Assembly (NCBI RefSeq): GCF_021272205.1
Contig: NZ_JAJSDX010000009.1
Location: 1 to 64,000, forward strand
DNA from: Pantoea sp. Mb-10
GTDB lineage: Bacteria; Pseudomonadota; Gammaproteobacteria; Enterobacterales; Enterobacteriaceae
DNA length: 64,000 bases
Reading direction: 5' to 3'
Below are positions 45,007 through 55,040 of the stretch, in pieces (positions within the stretch are counted from its first letter, which is position 1; every line of letters begins with the position of its first letter). Position numbers and translations under genes: made by a program. A model generated the notes under the pieces. It searched no databases and was not told the DNA's origin. It saw only the letters and a program-made list of their open reading frames with translations.

Positions 45007-45879
45007 CTAGAGGGCGCTGCGTTTGACATCACGGGCCGGTGGGCAGCCAAACAGGCGCGTATATTCCCGCGTAAACTGCGTCAGACTTTCATACCCGACC
45101 GCTGCCGCCACGGCGGCTACATTGCCCGGCTGACGAAACAACCGATCGCGCGCGGCATAAAGTCGAAGATGCTTCTGATACTGCAGCGGTGAGAAGCCGG
45201 TGCTGGCTTTGAAGCGACGATGAAACACGGAAAGACTCATCGTGGCTCGTTGCGCCAGCGCCGCCATGCACACCGGCGTTGCGTAATGGATTTTGAGCCA
45301 GTCAACCGCCGTGCGTATTGACGCAAAATAGCCGCAGGTATCCGCCATCTGACGCAACAGCGGGCCCTGCGGCCCTTGTAACACGCGATAGACAATTTCG
45401 CGCTCCAGCAGCGGCGCCATAATCGTTACGTCTTCGGGCCGCGCCTGCAGCTGCAACAGCCGTAGCCAGGCATCCAACTGCGCCTCACTGGCTTCCGCAA
45501 TAGCCACGCCGTGCACCGCAGGCGTTGCAGTGGCTTCAGGCAGGTCAGCGATCAGGGCGCGGATCACCGCGAGATCAAACGTCAAACGTACCGCCAGATA
45601 AGGCGCAGCCTCGCTGGCGTACCCTATGCGGCCGCTTGCCGGCAGGTCAATGGCAGCAACAAACGTATGCCCGGCGCGATAGCTCACCACCTGTGATCCC
45701 ATACGCAGCTGTTTTTCGCCCTGTAGGATCAGGCTAATAAACGGTGGGTAGACTTCCGACGGCAGTGTCAGCGGTTGTACCACCTTGTAGACGTCGAGCC
45801 GCGACAGCAGCTTTTCTTCTGCGGAATGTTCTGCCCAACGCTGCGCCCACAGTCGCAGCCTCTCCAGTGACTCAGTCAT
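45007..45879 (-). CDS. AraC-family regulator with cupin-type N-terminus
   Basis: A 290-residue regulator: N-terminal AraC_N/cupin-like domain (about 15-160) and C-terminal double helix-turn-helix (FASIRTAVDWLKIHYATPVCMAALAQRATMSLSVFHRRFKASTGFSPLQYQKHLRLYAARDRLF and the AVGYESLTQFTREYTRLFG signature). The start at 45879 (MTESLERL) is preferred over 45909 by homology. It is divergent from the SDR at 46029, and such AraC-SDR pairs are common; convergent with the amidase operon. Confidence 0.85.
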   Translation of the reverse strand: MTESLERLRLWAQRWAEHSAEEKLLSRLDVYKVVQPLTLPSEVYPPFISLILQGEKQLRMGSQVVSYRAGHTFVAAIDLPASGRIGYASEAAPYLAVRLTFDLAVIRALIADLPEATATPAVHGVAIAEASEAQLDAWLRLLQLQARPEDVTIMAPLLEREIVYRVLQGPQGPLLRQMADTCGYFASIRTAVDWLKIHYATPVCMAALAQRATMSLSVFHRRFKASTGFSPLQYQKHLRLYAARDRLFRQPGNVAAVAAAVGYESLTQFTREYTRLFGCPPARDVKRSAL

Positions 45880-46028
45880 TGTCGCGTTCTTATCGTCGCC
45901 CACCCACAATGAGCAGAATCAGGCAAATTTTAGACACAATCCACGGCGCGCTGCAACGGCGCTCGCGCTACGCTGAAGATGTCTGGGGCCATGCGGCCTC
46001 CCTCTTATTCACTCACGTGAGAGAACCC

Positions 46029-46757
46029 ATGAAAATCAAAGACGCAGTGATTGTGATCACTGGCGCTTCCTCGGGCATTGGCGCAGCAACGGCCCGTGCC
46101 GCCGTCCGCGCAGGTGCTAAGGTGGCGGTATTGGCCCGTCGGGAAGCGCGGCTGACCGCGCTTGGGCAGGAATTGAACAATGCGTTACCGCTCCGTTGTG
46201 ATGTTACCTGCCCTGACGACGTCGCGCGCGCCGTTCGCCGCACGCTCGAGCACTTTGGCCGCATCGACGCGCTCATTAACAACGCCGGACAGGGTCTGCA
46301 CGCCAACATTGAGGCGATCGCGGATGATGCGTTCACCGCCCTGCTGGACCTGAATCTGGTGGCGCCGCTGCGGATGATGCAGGCGGTGATCCCCGTTATG
46401 CGCCAGCAGGGCACAGGCAGCATTATTCACATCAGTTCAGGCGCAACTTTAGGCACCTATGCGGGATCGGCCGCGTATACCAGCGCCAAAGCGGGGCTGA
46501 ATATGCTGTCGCGCGTCGCACGCCTCGAGCTGGCACCGGCGGGGATTGTCGTTTCCACACTCTATCCGTTTGTGACGCAGACTGAATTTTACCAGGCCGT
46601 GAAAGCCGGTCAGGCGGAGGCCAGCGCGCAGGAGCAAGCCATCGCGGCGATTGCCCATACGCCGGAACAGGTGGCAGAGGCGCTGCTCGCGCTGCTGGAG
46701 AGCGGTGAGGCAGAACGCGATCTGGTGCCTGAGGCTTACGGTGGAAGCCAGCGATAA
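46029..46757 (+). CDS. Short-chain dehydrogenase/reductase C
   Basis: A 242-residue SDR: ITGASSGIGAATARAA, INNAGQG, catalytic Ser in HISSGATLG and YTSAK. The start at 46029 (MKIKDAVIVITGAS) follows GAGAACC and matches the family length; the upstream extension of the frame is not supported. Probably controlled by the divergent AraC regulator. Confidence 0.83.
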   Translation: MKIKDAVIVITGASSGIGAATARAAVRAGAKVAVLARREARLTALGQELNNALPLRCDVTCPDDVARAVRRTLEHFGRIDALINNAGQGLHANIEAIADDAFTALLDLNLVAPLRMMQAVIPVMRQQGTGSIIHISSGATLGTYAGSAAYTSAKAGLNMLSRVARLELAPAGIVVSTLYPFVTQTEFYQAVKAGQAEASAQEQAIAAIAHTPEQVAEALLALLESGEAERDLVPEAYGGSQR

Positions 46758-46770
46758 AGGCCTCAGACAG

Positions 46771-47796
46771 TCAAGCATAGCGCGCCATCAGATCCACCAT
46801 CGCGCCCGCGTGGGCATCAACGTGGCGAATATAGCGCATCAGCGTTTCGGGTTTTTTCCATGTGCCTTCCTGCATGATCTGCGCGGTGCTGTATTGGTTC
46901 TTTGCCATGTCCATCGCGGCGCCCACGCGCGTGCTGTGTCCACTCCAGCCGCGGTAGCGATTTTTGTTGGCCTGCGCCGCATGCGGCCCGGCCTCACGCC
47001 ACGCGCGAGCAAAAATATCTTCCAGCGCCCGGGTCGACAGCGGTTTATCCGTTACGACCAGCGCGCGATTGCTGCGGTGCACGGGCGCGAAGAGAAACGC
47101 ATCGGGCATTTGCATCAGGCCAGAGGCATTCAGCCACGCAGTCAGGCGCTCAGAGGAGAGCGCACCCAGCCCTTTAATCAGACCGCCGGTCATCACCAGG
47201 GTTTTGGTCCAGCCGACGTCCAGCACGATGCGCCCGTCGGCGGCGCGCGTCACATCGCGCACGCGCAGTCGGCCTAACTCACTGACGCGCAGCAGCGTTG
47301 CGTAAGCGACATGCAAAAAAGCCAGATCGCGCGCGTGCTGCAAGCGCGGCGAACTCGCCCATCGGGCATCCAGCGTCAGCAGATCGCCAATGCGAAACGG
47401 GATCGCCTGGCCGGCGCGCTCCCCTGCCAGCACCGCGTTGCGGTTGATCTTCTTCATTACACGAAACACCAGCGGCGACACGTTGGGCGGCGTCAGGCCT
47501 GCGTTACGGTGTAACATTGAGATAAGTGCCGCATGGGTACTGACGGTGGATGAGGCGCGTCCACTGCTCTGCAAAAACAGAAGATATTCACGCAGATCGT
47601 TGGGTGACATCGGTAACAATGACCGATCTCGCTCGCGCGCCCAGCGCGCAGCAATGCGCATCACGCTCATCAGCTGCGCCCAGGTATTGACAGAGAACGC
47701 CTCTTTGTCGCGCACGAAGGCATGCAGTTGAGCGCGTATCGCGCTGTCATCCTCAACCGAAAAAGTCAGATCGTTAAACGGGGTCAGGTGGCTCAT
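46771..47796 (-). CDS. Cre-type tyrosine recombinase
   Basis: A 341-residue tyrosine recombinase that aligns along its whole length with phage P1 Cre (343 residues). Shared segments include REAFS..TW-type AFSVNTWAQLMSV, DLREYLLFLQSSG, MLHRNAGL, GERAGQAIPF, ARDLAFLHVAYATLLRVSELGRLRV, GWTKTL and GWSGHSTRVGAAMDMA. All catalytic residues are present: R170, E173, K198, H287, R290, W313 and nucleophile Y322 (ATG 47796 as residue 1; a GTG at 47799 is possible). Such enzymes recombine 34-bp lox sites; a lox-like site lies 163 bases upstream. The likely natural role is resolving replicon dimers or circularising a mobile replicon. Convergent with SDR C. Confidence 0.92.
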   Translation of the reverse strand: MSHLTPFNDLTFSVEDDSAIRAQLHAFVRDKEAFSVNTWAQLMSVMRIAARWARERDRSLLPMSPNDLREYLLFLQSSGRASSTVSTHAALISMLHRNAGLTPPNVSPLVFRVMKKINRNAVLAGERAGQAIPFRIGDLLTLDARWASSPRLQHARDLAFLHVAYATLLRVSELGRLRVRDVTRAADGRIVLDVGWTKTLVMTGGLIKGLGALSSERLTAWLNASGLMQMPDAFLFAPVHRSNRALVVTDKPLSTRALEDIFARAWREAGPHAAQANKNRYRGWSGHSTRVGAAMDMAKNQYSTAQIMQEGTWKKPETLMRYIRHVDAHAGAMVDLMARYA

Positions 47797-48203
47797 CACG
47801 TCGTATCCGCAGGTTAAGCTTCAGGCGATGCTATGCAAATTCTGGCGATCACGTTGGGGGATACCTCGTCAGATTTCACGTAGCGCTGCCTGCTTTTTGT
47901 TCAAGGACGGGAGAAAAGAGGCCAGTTTGTCCAGTATAGCGGGATCGCGGTGAGGATCCTAGCTTCATATAAGTACAATTATATGAAGTTACAGATGGCA
48001 AGATAGCGTTGAACACTGACGGTTTAAGAGAGAACAAAAAAATTGAAGGCGAAGATTTACTCGGAGCAGGCTCTTACTGAGCATGTTTCGGCGTTCAGCA
48101 AAAAAAGCTGCGGCGACGCGCAGGGCGTTATTTGATAGTTAATTGAAATTAAGGGTGGAAAAATTAACGGTTCGTCGTTGTAAAAAGTTTTTAAGGAAAA
48201 AAT
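47797..48203. other. Intergenic region carrying the lox-like site
   Basis: About 400 bases between the recombinase and the putative ADP-ribosyltransferase, transcribed in opposite directions. It contains the 34-bp lox-like site at 47959-47992 and AT-rich promoter sequence before 48204. No gene seen. Confidence 0.6.
47959..47992. other. lox-like recombination site (34 bp)
   Basis: Two 13-base arms flank an 8-base spacer, exactly the loxP architecture. Read inward, the arms are CTAGCTTCATATA (47959-47971) and GTAACTTCATATA (complement of 47980-47992); the spacer is AGTACAAT. P1 loxP arms are ATAACTTCGTATA, so the right arm differs at two positions and the left at three. The asymmetric spacer gives the site a direction. 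It sits upstream of the Cre-type gene, as loxP sits upstream of cre in P1. Confidence 0.87.
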
Positions 48204-49460
48204 ATGCCTGTTAACGCAGTAAGGACGCCGACATCACCGCCAATAGTGATGACAAAAGAGCACTTAAAAAAAGCGAAGAAGACGCTTTCAGCCGAAATTA
48301 ACCGCGTTTATAACACGCAAAAAAAACTTTCCTCGGCCATTGAGAAAGACTGGCGGGAAATGAGCAGAATACGAGTGATTATCCAGGAGATCACCGCCAT
48401 TTCCAATGCGCGTGAAGAAAATCCGTTATTGAGATTCAAAAATGGTCATTTTAAAAATGGCGCGAGGCATAATCTCATTAAAGAGCACCTTTATCACCAT
48501 CGATATGCTTACGAGCGGCGCGCTGCGGCATACAATGTAGGTTCAACCGTGCCTGAAATCACTGCACGTGAAGCCCTGGATACGTATCAGTACACACTTG
48601 CCTCTCTGGAACAGCGAATTGATCATTCACTGTTAGAAATCAATGTATTAGATGAAAGATTTGACACCCTAATTCTTCAGGAGGCGGCGCTTGAAAAGGC
48701 GCTTAATAAGATTACGCCCCTTCCCAACAACCGACAAAAAGTCGCCACTCAGAAAGGAAACATAAAAATATCGGATGCGGAAGTGAAAGCTATTGAAAAG
48801 AAAATAGAGCTGTTTGATATTATTTATCAATCTTCCGCAGGCTGCACGGGAATAAATCACTGGTTGCGTCAGCAGCGCGATGGCTTATCTGGCGATGCGG
48901 AAAAAGCCGGAAAAAAGTTGGCCAGCAAAGTTATCAGCGAATATAAAAAAAGTCACGGCGAGGGGATCTTTGTGAAAAACATGATTTCCGAATTTGACAT
49001 TAAATTCCATGCTTCCGATATTCTTAGCAATCTACCGTCTTATCAGGAAATGCTTCACCGCCCCAAGGGGAAATTAATCCAAACGTTCCGCGGTGAACGT
49101 ATGACGCTCACGGGTATAGATGAATTAGCGGCGCGATTCAAAACGGAGCCGCAAGCGGTTTATCAACTGGGTCAGTTTTATTCCACTACGGCCAGGCCCG
49201 CGTTTGCAGAAAGCCTGGCGTCCGCTGACGGCCCGGAAAACCGTGCTGGCGTGATATTTACACTAAAAGGAAACAGCGGTCATCCTGTTATCGTCGGTCA
49301 CGGCTTTGACTATCATGCCGACAGGGAGCACGAAATCCTTTACTCGCCGCTGGCTTGTTTCTGCGTCACAGATATGACGTTTGATGGCAGGCATCACCGT
49401 GTGGGCCTGCAGGAGATGAAGCGGGAAACGGTCTCCGAACCTTACCCGATGCCCCATTGA
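48204..49460 (+). CDS. Putative ADP-ribosyltransferase effector/toxin
   Basis: A 418-residue protein of lower GC content than its neighbours. Residues 1-250 are mostly charged helices, with a Ser/Thr/Pro-rich start (MPVNAVRTPTSPPIV) reminiscent of a type III secretion signal. Residues about 285-400 show the R-S-ExE pattern of arginine-type mono-ADP-ribosyltransferases: R296 in TFRGER, FYSTT with S327, and E375-H-E377 in REHEILYSPLACFCV. These residues would bind NAD+ and transfer ADP-ribose to a target protein. No secretion chaperone, immunity gene or secretion system is adjacent. AAGGAAAAA precedes the ATG. The family call is motif-based; the target is unknown. Confidence 0.68.
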   Translation: MPVNAVRTPTSPPIVMTKEHLKKAKKTLSAEINRVYNTQKKLSSAIEKDWREMSRIRVIIQEITAISNAREENPLLRFKNGHFKNGARHNLIKEHLYHHRYAYERRAAAYNVGSTVPEITAREALDTYQYTLASLEQRIDHSLLEINVLDERFDTLILQEAALEKALNKITPLPNNRQKVATQKGNIKISDAEVKAIEKKIELFDIIYQSSAGCTGINHWLRQQRDGLSGDAEKAGKKLASKVISEYKKSHGEGIFVKNMISEFDIKFHASDILSNLPSYQEMLHRPKGKLIQTFRGERMTLTGIDELAARFKTEPQAVYQLGQFYSTTARPAFAESLASADGPENRAGVIFTLKGNSGHPVIVGHGFDYHADREHEILYSPLACFCVTDMTFDGRHHRVGLQEMKRETVSEPYPMPH

Positions 49461-49693
49461 GCCTGCTGCTCTCACCGTTTCCTCCCTGAGGTATTCCTTC
49501 GGGCATTAAACACGGCTGGAAGAGGCCCGCCACATGCCCGAAGCAGACGCGTTCAGACCTTTCGGCCATCAGGTGTTCTCAGCCAAATCCTGAACCGCCT
49601 CCCAATTACCCCTACGCCGTCTATGCTTAATGTTTCCTAAAACAACGATAACCTGGGGTGCGCAGGCACCCTCTTTTTGATCTGGAGGCGGGT

Positions 49694-50272
49694 ATGAGCA
49701 CCCCACATGACACCCCTATGTTGCAGGATGCTGAAAAGCCGCCTGAATCAGCACCGCACACCCTGCCGGTGACGCTCAACGTCAACGGCCAGGCGCACAG
49801 CCTTCACGTTGACAGCCGCACCACGCTGCTGGACGCGCTGCGTGAGCATCTGCATTTGACCGGCACCAAAAAAGGCTGTGACCACGGCCAGTGCGGGGCC
49901 TGTACCGTGATGGTCAATGGCCGCCGCGTCAATGCCTGCCTGACCCTTGCGGTGATGCAGGACGGGGTAGAGATCACCACCATTGAGGGCGTAGGCACGC
50001 CGGAGGATCTGCATCCGCTGCAGGCCGCGTTTATTAAGCACGACGGCTATCAGTGCGGTTACTGTACGCCGGGTCAAGTTTGTTCTTCGCTGGCGGTGTT
50101 AGCGGAGATCAAAGCGGGCATTCCCAGCCACGTCTCGGGAGATTTGCTGGCGGCGCCAGCCCTTTCGCCGGAGGAGATCCGCGAGCGCATGAGCGGCAAC
50201 ATCTGCCGCTGCGGCGCTTACGCCAACATCCTGGACGCCATTGAAGACTATGCGGGAGGCCAGACATCGTGA
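49694..50272 (+). CDS. paoA: Aldehyde oxidoreductase iron-sulfur subunit
   Basis: Two [2Fe-2S] clusters pass electrons from the molybdenum subunit to FAD. The 192 residues match E. coli Pao[32 protein letters not shown] (plant-type cluster), [12 protein letters not shown] and [24 protein letters not shown]. coli PaoA has a twin-arginine (Tat) signal of about 50 residues; here the N-terminus ([21 protein letters not shown]) has no RR motif or hydrophobic stretch. The upstream extension to 49658 does not supply one either. A strong GGAGG precedes ATG 49694. Confidence 0.92.
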   Translation: MSTPHDTPMLQDAEKPPESAPHTLPVTLNVNGQAHSLHVDSRTTLLDALREHLHLTGTKKGCDHGQCGACTVMVNGRRVNACLTLAVMQDGVEITTIEGVGTPEDLHPLQAAFIKHDGYQCGYCTPGQVCSSLAVLAEIKAGIPSHVSGDLLAAPALSPEEIRERMSGNICRCGAYANILDAIEDYAGGQTS

Positions 50273-51225
50273 AAGCCTTCACTTATGAGAAAGCCGGCTC
50301 GCCGCAGGAAGCGGCCCGTTGCGCCCAGCAAACGCCCGGCGCGAAATTTATCGCCGGCGGCACCAATCTGCTGGATTTAATGAAGCTGGAGATCGAAACG
50401 CCGCTGCACCTTATCGACGTAAACGGCCTGGCGCTGGACGCCGTTGAAACCACGCCGGACGGCGGCCTGCGCATCGGCGCGCTGGTGCGTAACACCGATC
50501 TGGCTGCGGACATGCGCGTGCGGCGTGACTACGCGGTGCTGTCGCGGGCGCTTCTCGCGGGGGCGTCAGGTCAGCTGCGCAACCAGGCCACGACGGCCGG
50601 GAATCTGCTGCAGCGCACCCGCTGCCCGTATTTTTATGATACCCACCAGCCCTGCAACAAGCGCACACCCGGCAGCGGCTGTGCAGCACGTGACGGCTAC
50701 AGCCGCCAGCTGGCGGTGGTGGCAGCCAGCGAACACTGCATCGCCACCCACCCCAGCGACATGGCCGTCGCGATGCGGCTGCTGGACGCCACGGTAGAAA
50801 CCGTGCGGCCGGATGGCAGCGAACGGGCGATCCCCCTCGCCGAATTTTATCGTGTGCCCGGTGATACGCCGCATCTGGAAACGGTGCTGGAAGCGGGCGA
50901 ATTTATCATCGCGGTGGTGCTGCCACCGCCGTTAGGTGGCACGCATATCTACCGCAAGGTGCGCGATCGCGCCTCTTATGCCTTTGCACTGATTTCGGTG
51001 GCCGCCGTGGTGCAGCCTGACGGCACTGGTCGCGTTGCCTTGGGCGGCGTGGCGCATCAGCCCTGGCGGCGCGAGGCCGCAGATGAGGCAATGGCGCAAG
51101 GCTCAGGGCCGGTGTTTGATGCCCTGTTCCACGACGCGGATCCCACCGAACGCAACGCATTTAAGCTCGTGCTGACGAAGCGTACGCTCGCCTCCGTCCT
51201 GGCAGAAGGGAGAGCCACACCATGA
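50269..51225 (+). CDS. paoB: Aldehyde oxidoreductase FAD subunit
   Basis: FAD-binding subunit of 318 residues: [55 protein letters not shown], and the cysteine segment [15 protein letters not shown] typical of PaoB, which binds an extra [4Fe-4S] cluster. Four-base overlap with paoA and with paoC. Confidence 0.93.
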   Translation: MKAFTYEKAGSPQEAARCAQQTPGAKFIAGGTNLLDLMKLEIETPLHLIDVNGLALDAVETTPDGGLRIGALVRNTDLAADMRVRRDYAVLSRALLAGASGQLRNQATTAGNLLQRTRCPYFYDTHQPCNKRTPGSGCAARDGYSRQLAVVAASEHCIATHPSDMAVAMRLLDATVETVRPDGSERAIPLAEFYRVPGDTPHLETVLEAGEFIIAVVLPPPLGGTHIYRKVRDRASYAFALISVAAVVQPDGTGRVALGGVAHQPWRREAADEAMAQGSGPVFDALFHDADPTERNAFKLVLTKRTLASVLAEGRATP

Positions 51226-53420
51226 AGTTCGATAAACCCGCGGGTTCCAATCCCATTGACCGCCAGCGTTACGTCGGTCAACCGCGCGACCGCATCGATG
51301 GGCCGCTAAAAACCACTGGCAGCGCGCCTTACGCGTATGAACGCCATCGTGAAGCGCCCGACGCCGTCTATGGCTACCCGGTGATGAGCCCGATCGCAAA
51401 AGGCAAACTTATCGCGGTGGAAATCGACGCCGCTGCAAGCGCGCCGGGCGTGCTCGCCGTGATCACCGCCGTTAATGCAGGCAAGCTGGAAATCGGCGAC
51501 ATGAACACCGCCCGCTTGCTGGCGGAATACCACATCGAGCATTACCATCAGGCCGTGGCGCTGGTGGTAGCCGAAACCTTTGAGCAGGCGCGCGCGGCGG
51601 CTCAGCGGGTGACGGTGCGCTGCGAGAGCGAACCGGGCGCGTATGACCTCGCTGAAGCGCAACCGACCGTGACTCAGGCACCGGAAGACACGCCGGACAA
51701 AGCAGTCGGTGATGTTGAGCAGGCGCTGCGCGCAGCCAGCGTGACGCTGGATGCGATCTACACGACCCCCGATCAGAGCCATATGGCCATGGAGCCGCAT
51801 GCGTCCACCGCCCTGTGGCAGGAGGACGCACTGACAGTGTGGACATCTAATCAGATGATCAACTGGGGCCGCAACGACCTGGCAAAAACGCTGAATATTC
51901 CGCCGGAAAAAGTTCGCTTGATCTCGTCCTATATCGGCGGTGGATTTGGCGGCAAACTGTTCCTGCGCAGTGATGCCCTGCTGGCCGCACTCGGTGCGCG
52001 CGTCGTGAAAAAACCCGTGAAAGTGATGCTGCCGCGCCCAATGATCCCCAATAACACCACGCACCGCCCGGCAACGCGTCAGCATATCCGTATCGGAACC
52101 GACACCGAAGGCCATATCACCGCTATCTCGCACCTGAGTTGGTCGGGTAATCTGCCTGGCGGCACACCGGAGACCGCGGTGCAGCAAACGGAGCTGCTCT
52201 ATGCGGGCGCCAACCGTCTTACCGGACTGCGCCTTGCAACATTGGATCTCCCCGAGGGCAACGCGATGCGTGCGCCGGGGGAAGCGCCCGGCCTGATGGC
52301 GCTGGAGATCGCCATGGATGAAATCGCCGAGAAAGTGGGCATGGATCCGGTGGCGTTTCGCATTCTGAATGACACGCAGGTCGATCCTGCCGACCCGCAA
52401 CGCCCCTTCTCACGACGGCAGCTGGTGGAATGTCTGCGTACTGGCAGCGAAGCGTTTGGCTGGCAGCAGCGGCAGGCGCAACCCGCGCAGGTCAGAGACG
52501 GGCGCTGGTTAGTGGGCATGGGGATGGCCGCCGGTTTCCGTAATAACCTGCTCTCGCCCTCCGGCGCGCGCGTAAGGCTGGATGCGTCGGGCACCGTGAC
52601 GGTCGAAACAGACATGACCGACATCGGCACCGGCAGCTATACCATCATTGCGCAAACGGCGGCGGAGATGCTGGGCGTGCCGCTGGAGCAGGTCCGCGTT
52701 CGCTTAGGTGACTCTGACTTCCCGGTGTCCGCAGGATCCGGCGGTCAATGGGGGGCGAACACCTCCACCGCTGGCGTGTACGCGGCGTGCGTGAAACTGC
52801 GCGAACAGGTAGCGCAGGCGCTCGGCATGAATGCGGCTGACGCCGAGTTTGTTGATGGCGAGGTTCGCGCCGCAGGGCTTAGCCGTCCGCTCACCGACGC
52901 CGTCGTCAACGGGCCGCTGGTTGCCGAAGACACCATCGCGTTTGGCGATCTGGATGAACGCTATCAGCAGTCTACCTTTGCCGGGCATTTCGCCGAGGTC
53001 GCGGTAGATATCGCCACGGGTGAAGTCCGGGTGCGCCGCATGCTGGCGGTCTGTGCGGCAGGGCGCATCCTCAATCCGAAAACAGCACGCAGCCAGGTGA
53101 TCGGCGCCATGACGATGGGACTAGGCGGTGCGCTGATGGAGGAACTGGCGGTTGACACCGAGCGCGGCTTTTTCGTCAATCACGACATGGCGACGTATGA
53201 AGTACCGGTGCACGCCGACGTACCGCGCCAGGAGGTCATTTTCCTGGATGACACCGACCCAATCTCCTCGCCGATGAAGGCCAAAGGCGTGGGCGAGTTA
53301 GGACTGTGCGGCGTGGGTGCGGCGATTGTGAATGCCATTTACAACGCCACGGGTGTGCGCATCAGAGACTATCCGGTAACGCTGGATAAACTGCTGGCCG
53401 GACTACCGGAAACGGCCTGA
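51222..53420 (+). CDS. paoC: Aldehyde oxidoreductase molybdenum-binding subunit
   Basis: A 732-residue xanthine-oxidase-family catalytic subunit that oxidises aromatic aldehydes to acids. Motifs: [16 protein letters not shown], the GGGFGGK loop, [43 protein letters not shown] and the catalytic-glutamate segment [16 protein letters not shown]. Uses molybdopterin cytosine dinucleotide, matching the MocA-type gene next to it. Last gene of paoABC. Confidence 0.93.
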   Translation: MKFDKPAGSNPIDRQRYVGQPRDRIDGPLKTTGSAPYAYERHREAPDAVYGYPVMSPIAKGKLIAVEIDAAASAPGVLAVITAVNAGKLEIGDMNTARLLAEYHIEHYHQAVALVVAETFEQARAAAQRVTVRCESEPGAYDLAEAQPTVTQAPEDTPDKAVGDVEQALRAASVTLDAIYTTPDQSHMAMEPHASTALWQEDALTVWTSNQMINWGRNDLAKTLNIPPEKVRLISSYIGGGFGGKLFLRSDALLAALGARVVKKPVKVMLPRPMIPNNTTHRPATRQHIRIGTDTEGHITAISHLSWSGNLPGGTPETAVQQTELLYAGANRLTGLRLATLDLPEGNAMRAPGEAPGLMALEIAMDEIAEKVGMDPVAFRILNDTQVDPADPQRPFSRRQLVECLRTGSEAFGWQQRQAQPAQVRDGRWLVGMGMAAGFRNNLLSPSGARVRLDASGTVTVETDMTDIGTGSYTIIAQTAAEMLGVPLEQVRVRLGDSDFPVSAGSGGQWGANTSTAGVYAACVKLREQVAQALGMNAADAEFVDGEVRAAGLSRPLTDAVVNGPLVAEDTIAFGDLDERYQQSTFAGHFAEVAVDIATGEVRVRRMLAVCAAGRILNPKTARSQVIGAMTMGLGGALMEELAVDTERGFFVNHDMATYEVPVHADVPRQEVIFLDDTDPISSPMKAKGVGELGLCGVGAAIVNAIYNATGVRIRDYPVTLDKLLAGLPETA

Positions 53421-53428
53421 GCCTGAGT

Positions 53429-53452
53429 GGCGCCGTCTGCCATAGCGGCGCC
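53429..53452. terminator. Bidirectional terminator between paoC and mocA
   Basis: Inverted repeat GGCGCCG / CGGCGCC (53429-53435, 53446-53452) between two convergent genes. Confidence 0.65.
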
Positions 53453-53454
53453 GC

Positions 53455-54030
53455 TTATTCTCGCGTTAGCGCCGCAATGGTCCGCAGATCGTCTGGGGTG
53501 TCTACATCCCACCGACAGCCGCTGTCGTGCAGGTCGACGCGGCGCAACGCAGACGTGTGCAGCAGGGCCCGTGCGCCGGTGTCCCCGCGTAAGGCGCGCA
53601 GCGGCAAAAAGTAGGATCGATCAAATCCCACCGGATGGGCCGGTTCGCCATCGACCACGGCGCGCGCCATGGGCGCGGAGCGCAGCGCTTCGCTGACCGC
53701 AAGGTAACTGGCAGGCGCAATCAGCGGCATGTCACCTAACGCAATAAGCCAACCATCATAGTCCGGCACCGCCCCAACGGCAGCGGCGATGGAATCACCC
53801 AAGCCGCCGCTGGTGCAGGTCAAGATGCAGGGCGGCGGCAGCAGAGCGTGAATGGTGTGGTCCTCGGGACGTGTCATCACAAACACATCAAGACCGGTGG
53901 CGACGGCGCGTGCTAGCGTGTGTTGCAGTATTGGCTTGCCCCAAAGCAGCGCGGTCAGCTTGTGGCCCTGACCGCAGTGACGATAGCGCTCGCTCAGACC
54001 GGCGGCCATGATCAGGATAGCGTGTTTCAT
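53455..54030 (-). CDS. mocA: MocA-type molybdenum cofactor cytidylyltransferase
   Basis: A 191-residue nucleotidyltransferase: MAAGLSERYRHCGQGHKL (nucleotide-binding loop; the normally GxSxRxG motif is slightly altered), LGDMPLIAP and PVGFDRSYFLPLRALRGDTGARALL. It should attach CMP to molybdopterin to form the MCD cofactor of PaoC. The gene overlaps the upstream paoD by four bases. Confidence 0.85.
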   Translation of the reverse strand: MKHAILIMAAGLSERYRHCGQGHKLTALLWGKPILQHTLARAVATGLDVFVMTRPEDHTIHALLPPPCILTCTSGGLGDSIAAAVGAVPDYDGWLIALGDMPLIAPASYLAVSEALRSAPMARAVVDGEPAHPVGFDRSYFLPLRALRGDTGARALLHTSALRRVDLHDSGCRWDVDTPDDLRTIAALTRE

Positions 54031-55040
54031 GCCAAGCCCGCGCAGGGCACGGCGACGGCGCCCGCCTCTGAGCCGCTCACCATGCCATTTTTATGGCGCA
54101 CGATATCTGCCATGATCGACAGGGCGATCTCCGCCGGGGTTTTGCTGCCGATCGCCAGCCCCACCGGCGCATGAATACGCTGCAGTTGCGCGGGCGTGAC
54201 GTCACCAAAAGCCACCAGACGCTCGCGGCGTTTCTGGCTATTGCGTACCGATCCCATCGCGCCGAGGTAAAACGCGGGCAGATGCACGGCCTCCATCATG
54301 GTTAAATCGTCAATGCGCGGGTCGTGGGTCAGCGACAGAATAGCCGTGCCTGCGTGACAACCGTGCTCCTCTAAATAGCGGGCCGGAAAGACTTCCAGTA
54401 AGGTGATACCCTCGCTGAGCCCAGGCGCAAGCGTCAGGCGCGCGTCGGGTCGATGCTCACACACCAGCGTTTCAAAACCTAACGTCAGGGCAAAGTTGGC
54501 GCAAAATACGGCCACGCTGGAGAGACCGCACACGATTAATCGCGGCGGCGTGGCCAGCGTCAACGTAATGGCATTCCCGCAGACTTCGGTCAGCGTCTTT
54601 CCGCTGTAGCCAACCGGTGTCAGAGACGTGCAGGCCTCAGGCAGGGTGACGCGCTTGACCAGCGCGGTAGCCTGTGTAAAGGCGTCAATCAGCGTCGTCA
54701 AATAGGCCTGACTCTGCGCATCTGGCGGTAGCTTCTCCACCAGAATCAACAAGCTTCCGCCGCAGGGCAGCGCCTGGTCAGGCGCGTAGCCGCCTTCGCC
54801 GTAGCGGATAAGCTGGCTGGGTGCAGTAAACGCCTGGGCCTGGATGCGTTCGATAAAACTTTCTTCCACGCAGCCACCGGACAGCGAGCCGCTGTAGCGA
54901 CCGTCTGCGCGGATCACCATCATGGCGCCCGGCGGTCGCGGCGATGATCCGAAGGTGCTGATAACGGTGCAAAGCCAGACGGTGTGCGCGTGTAACCACT
55001 GGCGCCCGGCATTGAGCACCTGCAAATCCAGATTGTGCAT
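54027..55040 (-). CDS. paoD: XdhC/PaoD-family molybdenum cofactor insertion chaperone
   Basis: A 337-residue XdhC-family protein: TVISTFGSSPRPPGAMMVIRADGRYSGSLSGGCVEESF (XdhC/CoxI motif) and a Rossmann-type C-terminal part (LSLTHDPRIDDLTMMEA, YLGAMGSVRNSQKRRERL, PVGLAIGSKTPAEIALSIMADIV). It binds the MCD cofactor and loads it into PaoC. In E. coli paoABCD are co-directional; here paoD-mocA is convergent with paoABC. Confidence 0.88.
   Translation of the reverse strand: MHNLDLQVLNAGRQWLHAHTVWLCTVISTFGSSPRPPGAMMVIRADGRYSGSLSGGCVEESFIERIQAQAFTAPSQLIRYGEGGYAPDQALPCGGSLLILVEKLPPDAQSQAYLTTLIDAFTQATALVKRVTLPEACTSLTPVGYSGKTLTEVCGNAITLTLATPPRLIVCGLSSVAVFCANFALTLGFETLVCEHRPDARLTLAPGLSEGITLLEVFPARYLEEHGCHAGTAILSLTHDPRIDDLTMMEAVHLPAFYLGAMGSVRNSQKRRERLVAFGDVTPAQLQRIHAPVGLAIGSKTPAEIALSIMADIVRHKNGMVSGSEAGAVAVPCAGLA

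Noticed and set aside
45744..46028. N-terminal extension of SDR C into the AraC gene
   Set aside because: The SDR fold starts at 46029; the extension is antisense to the AraC regulator.
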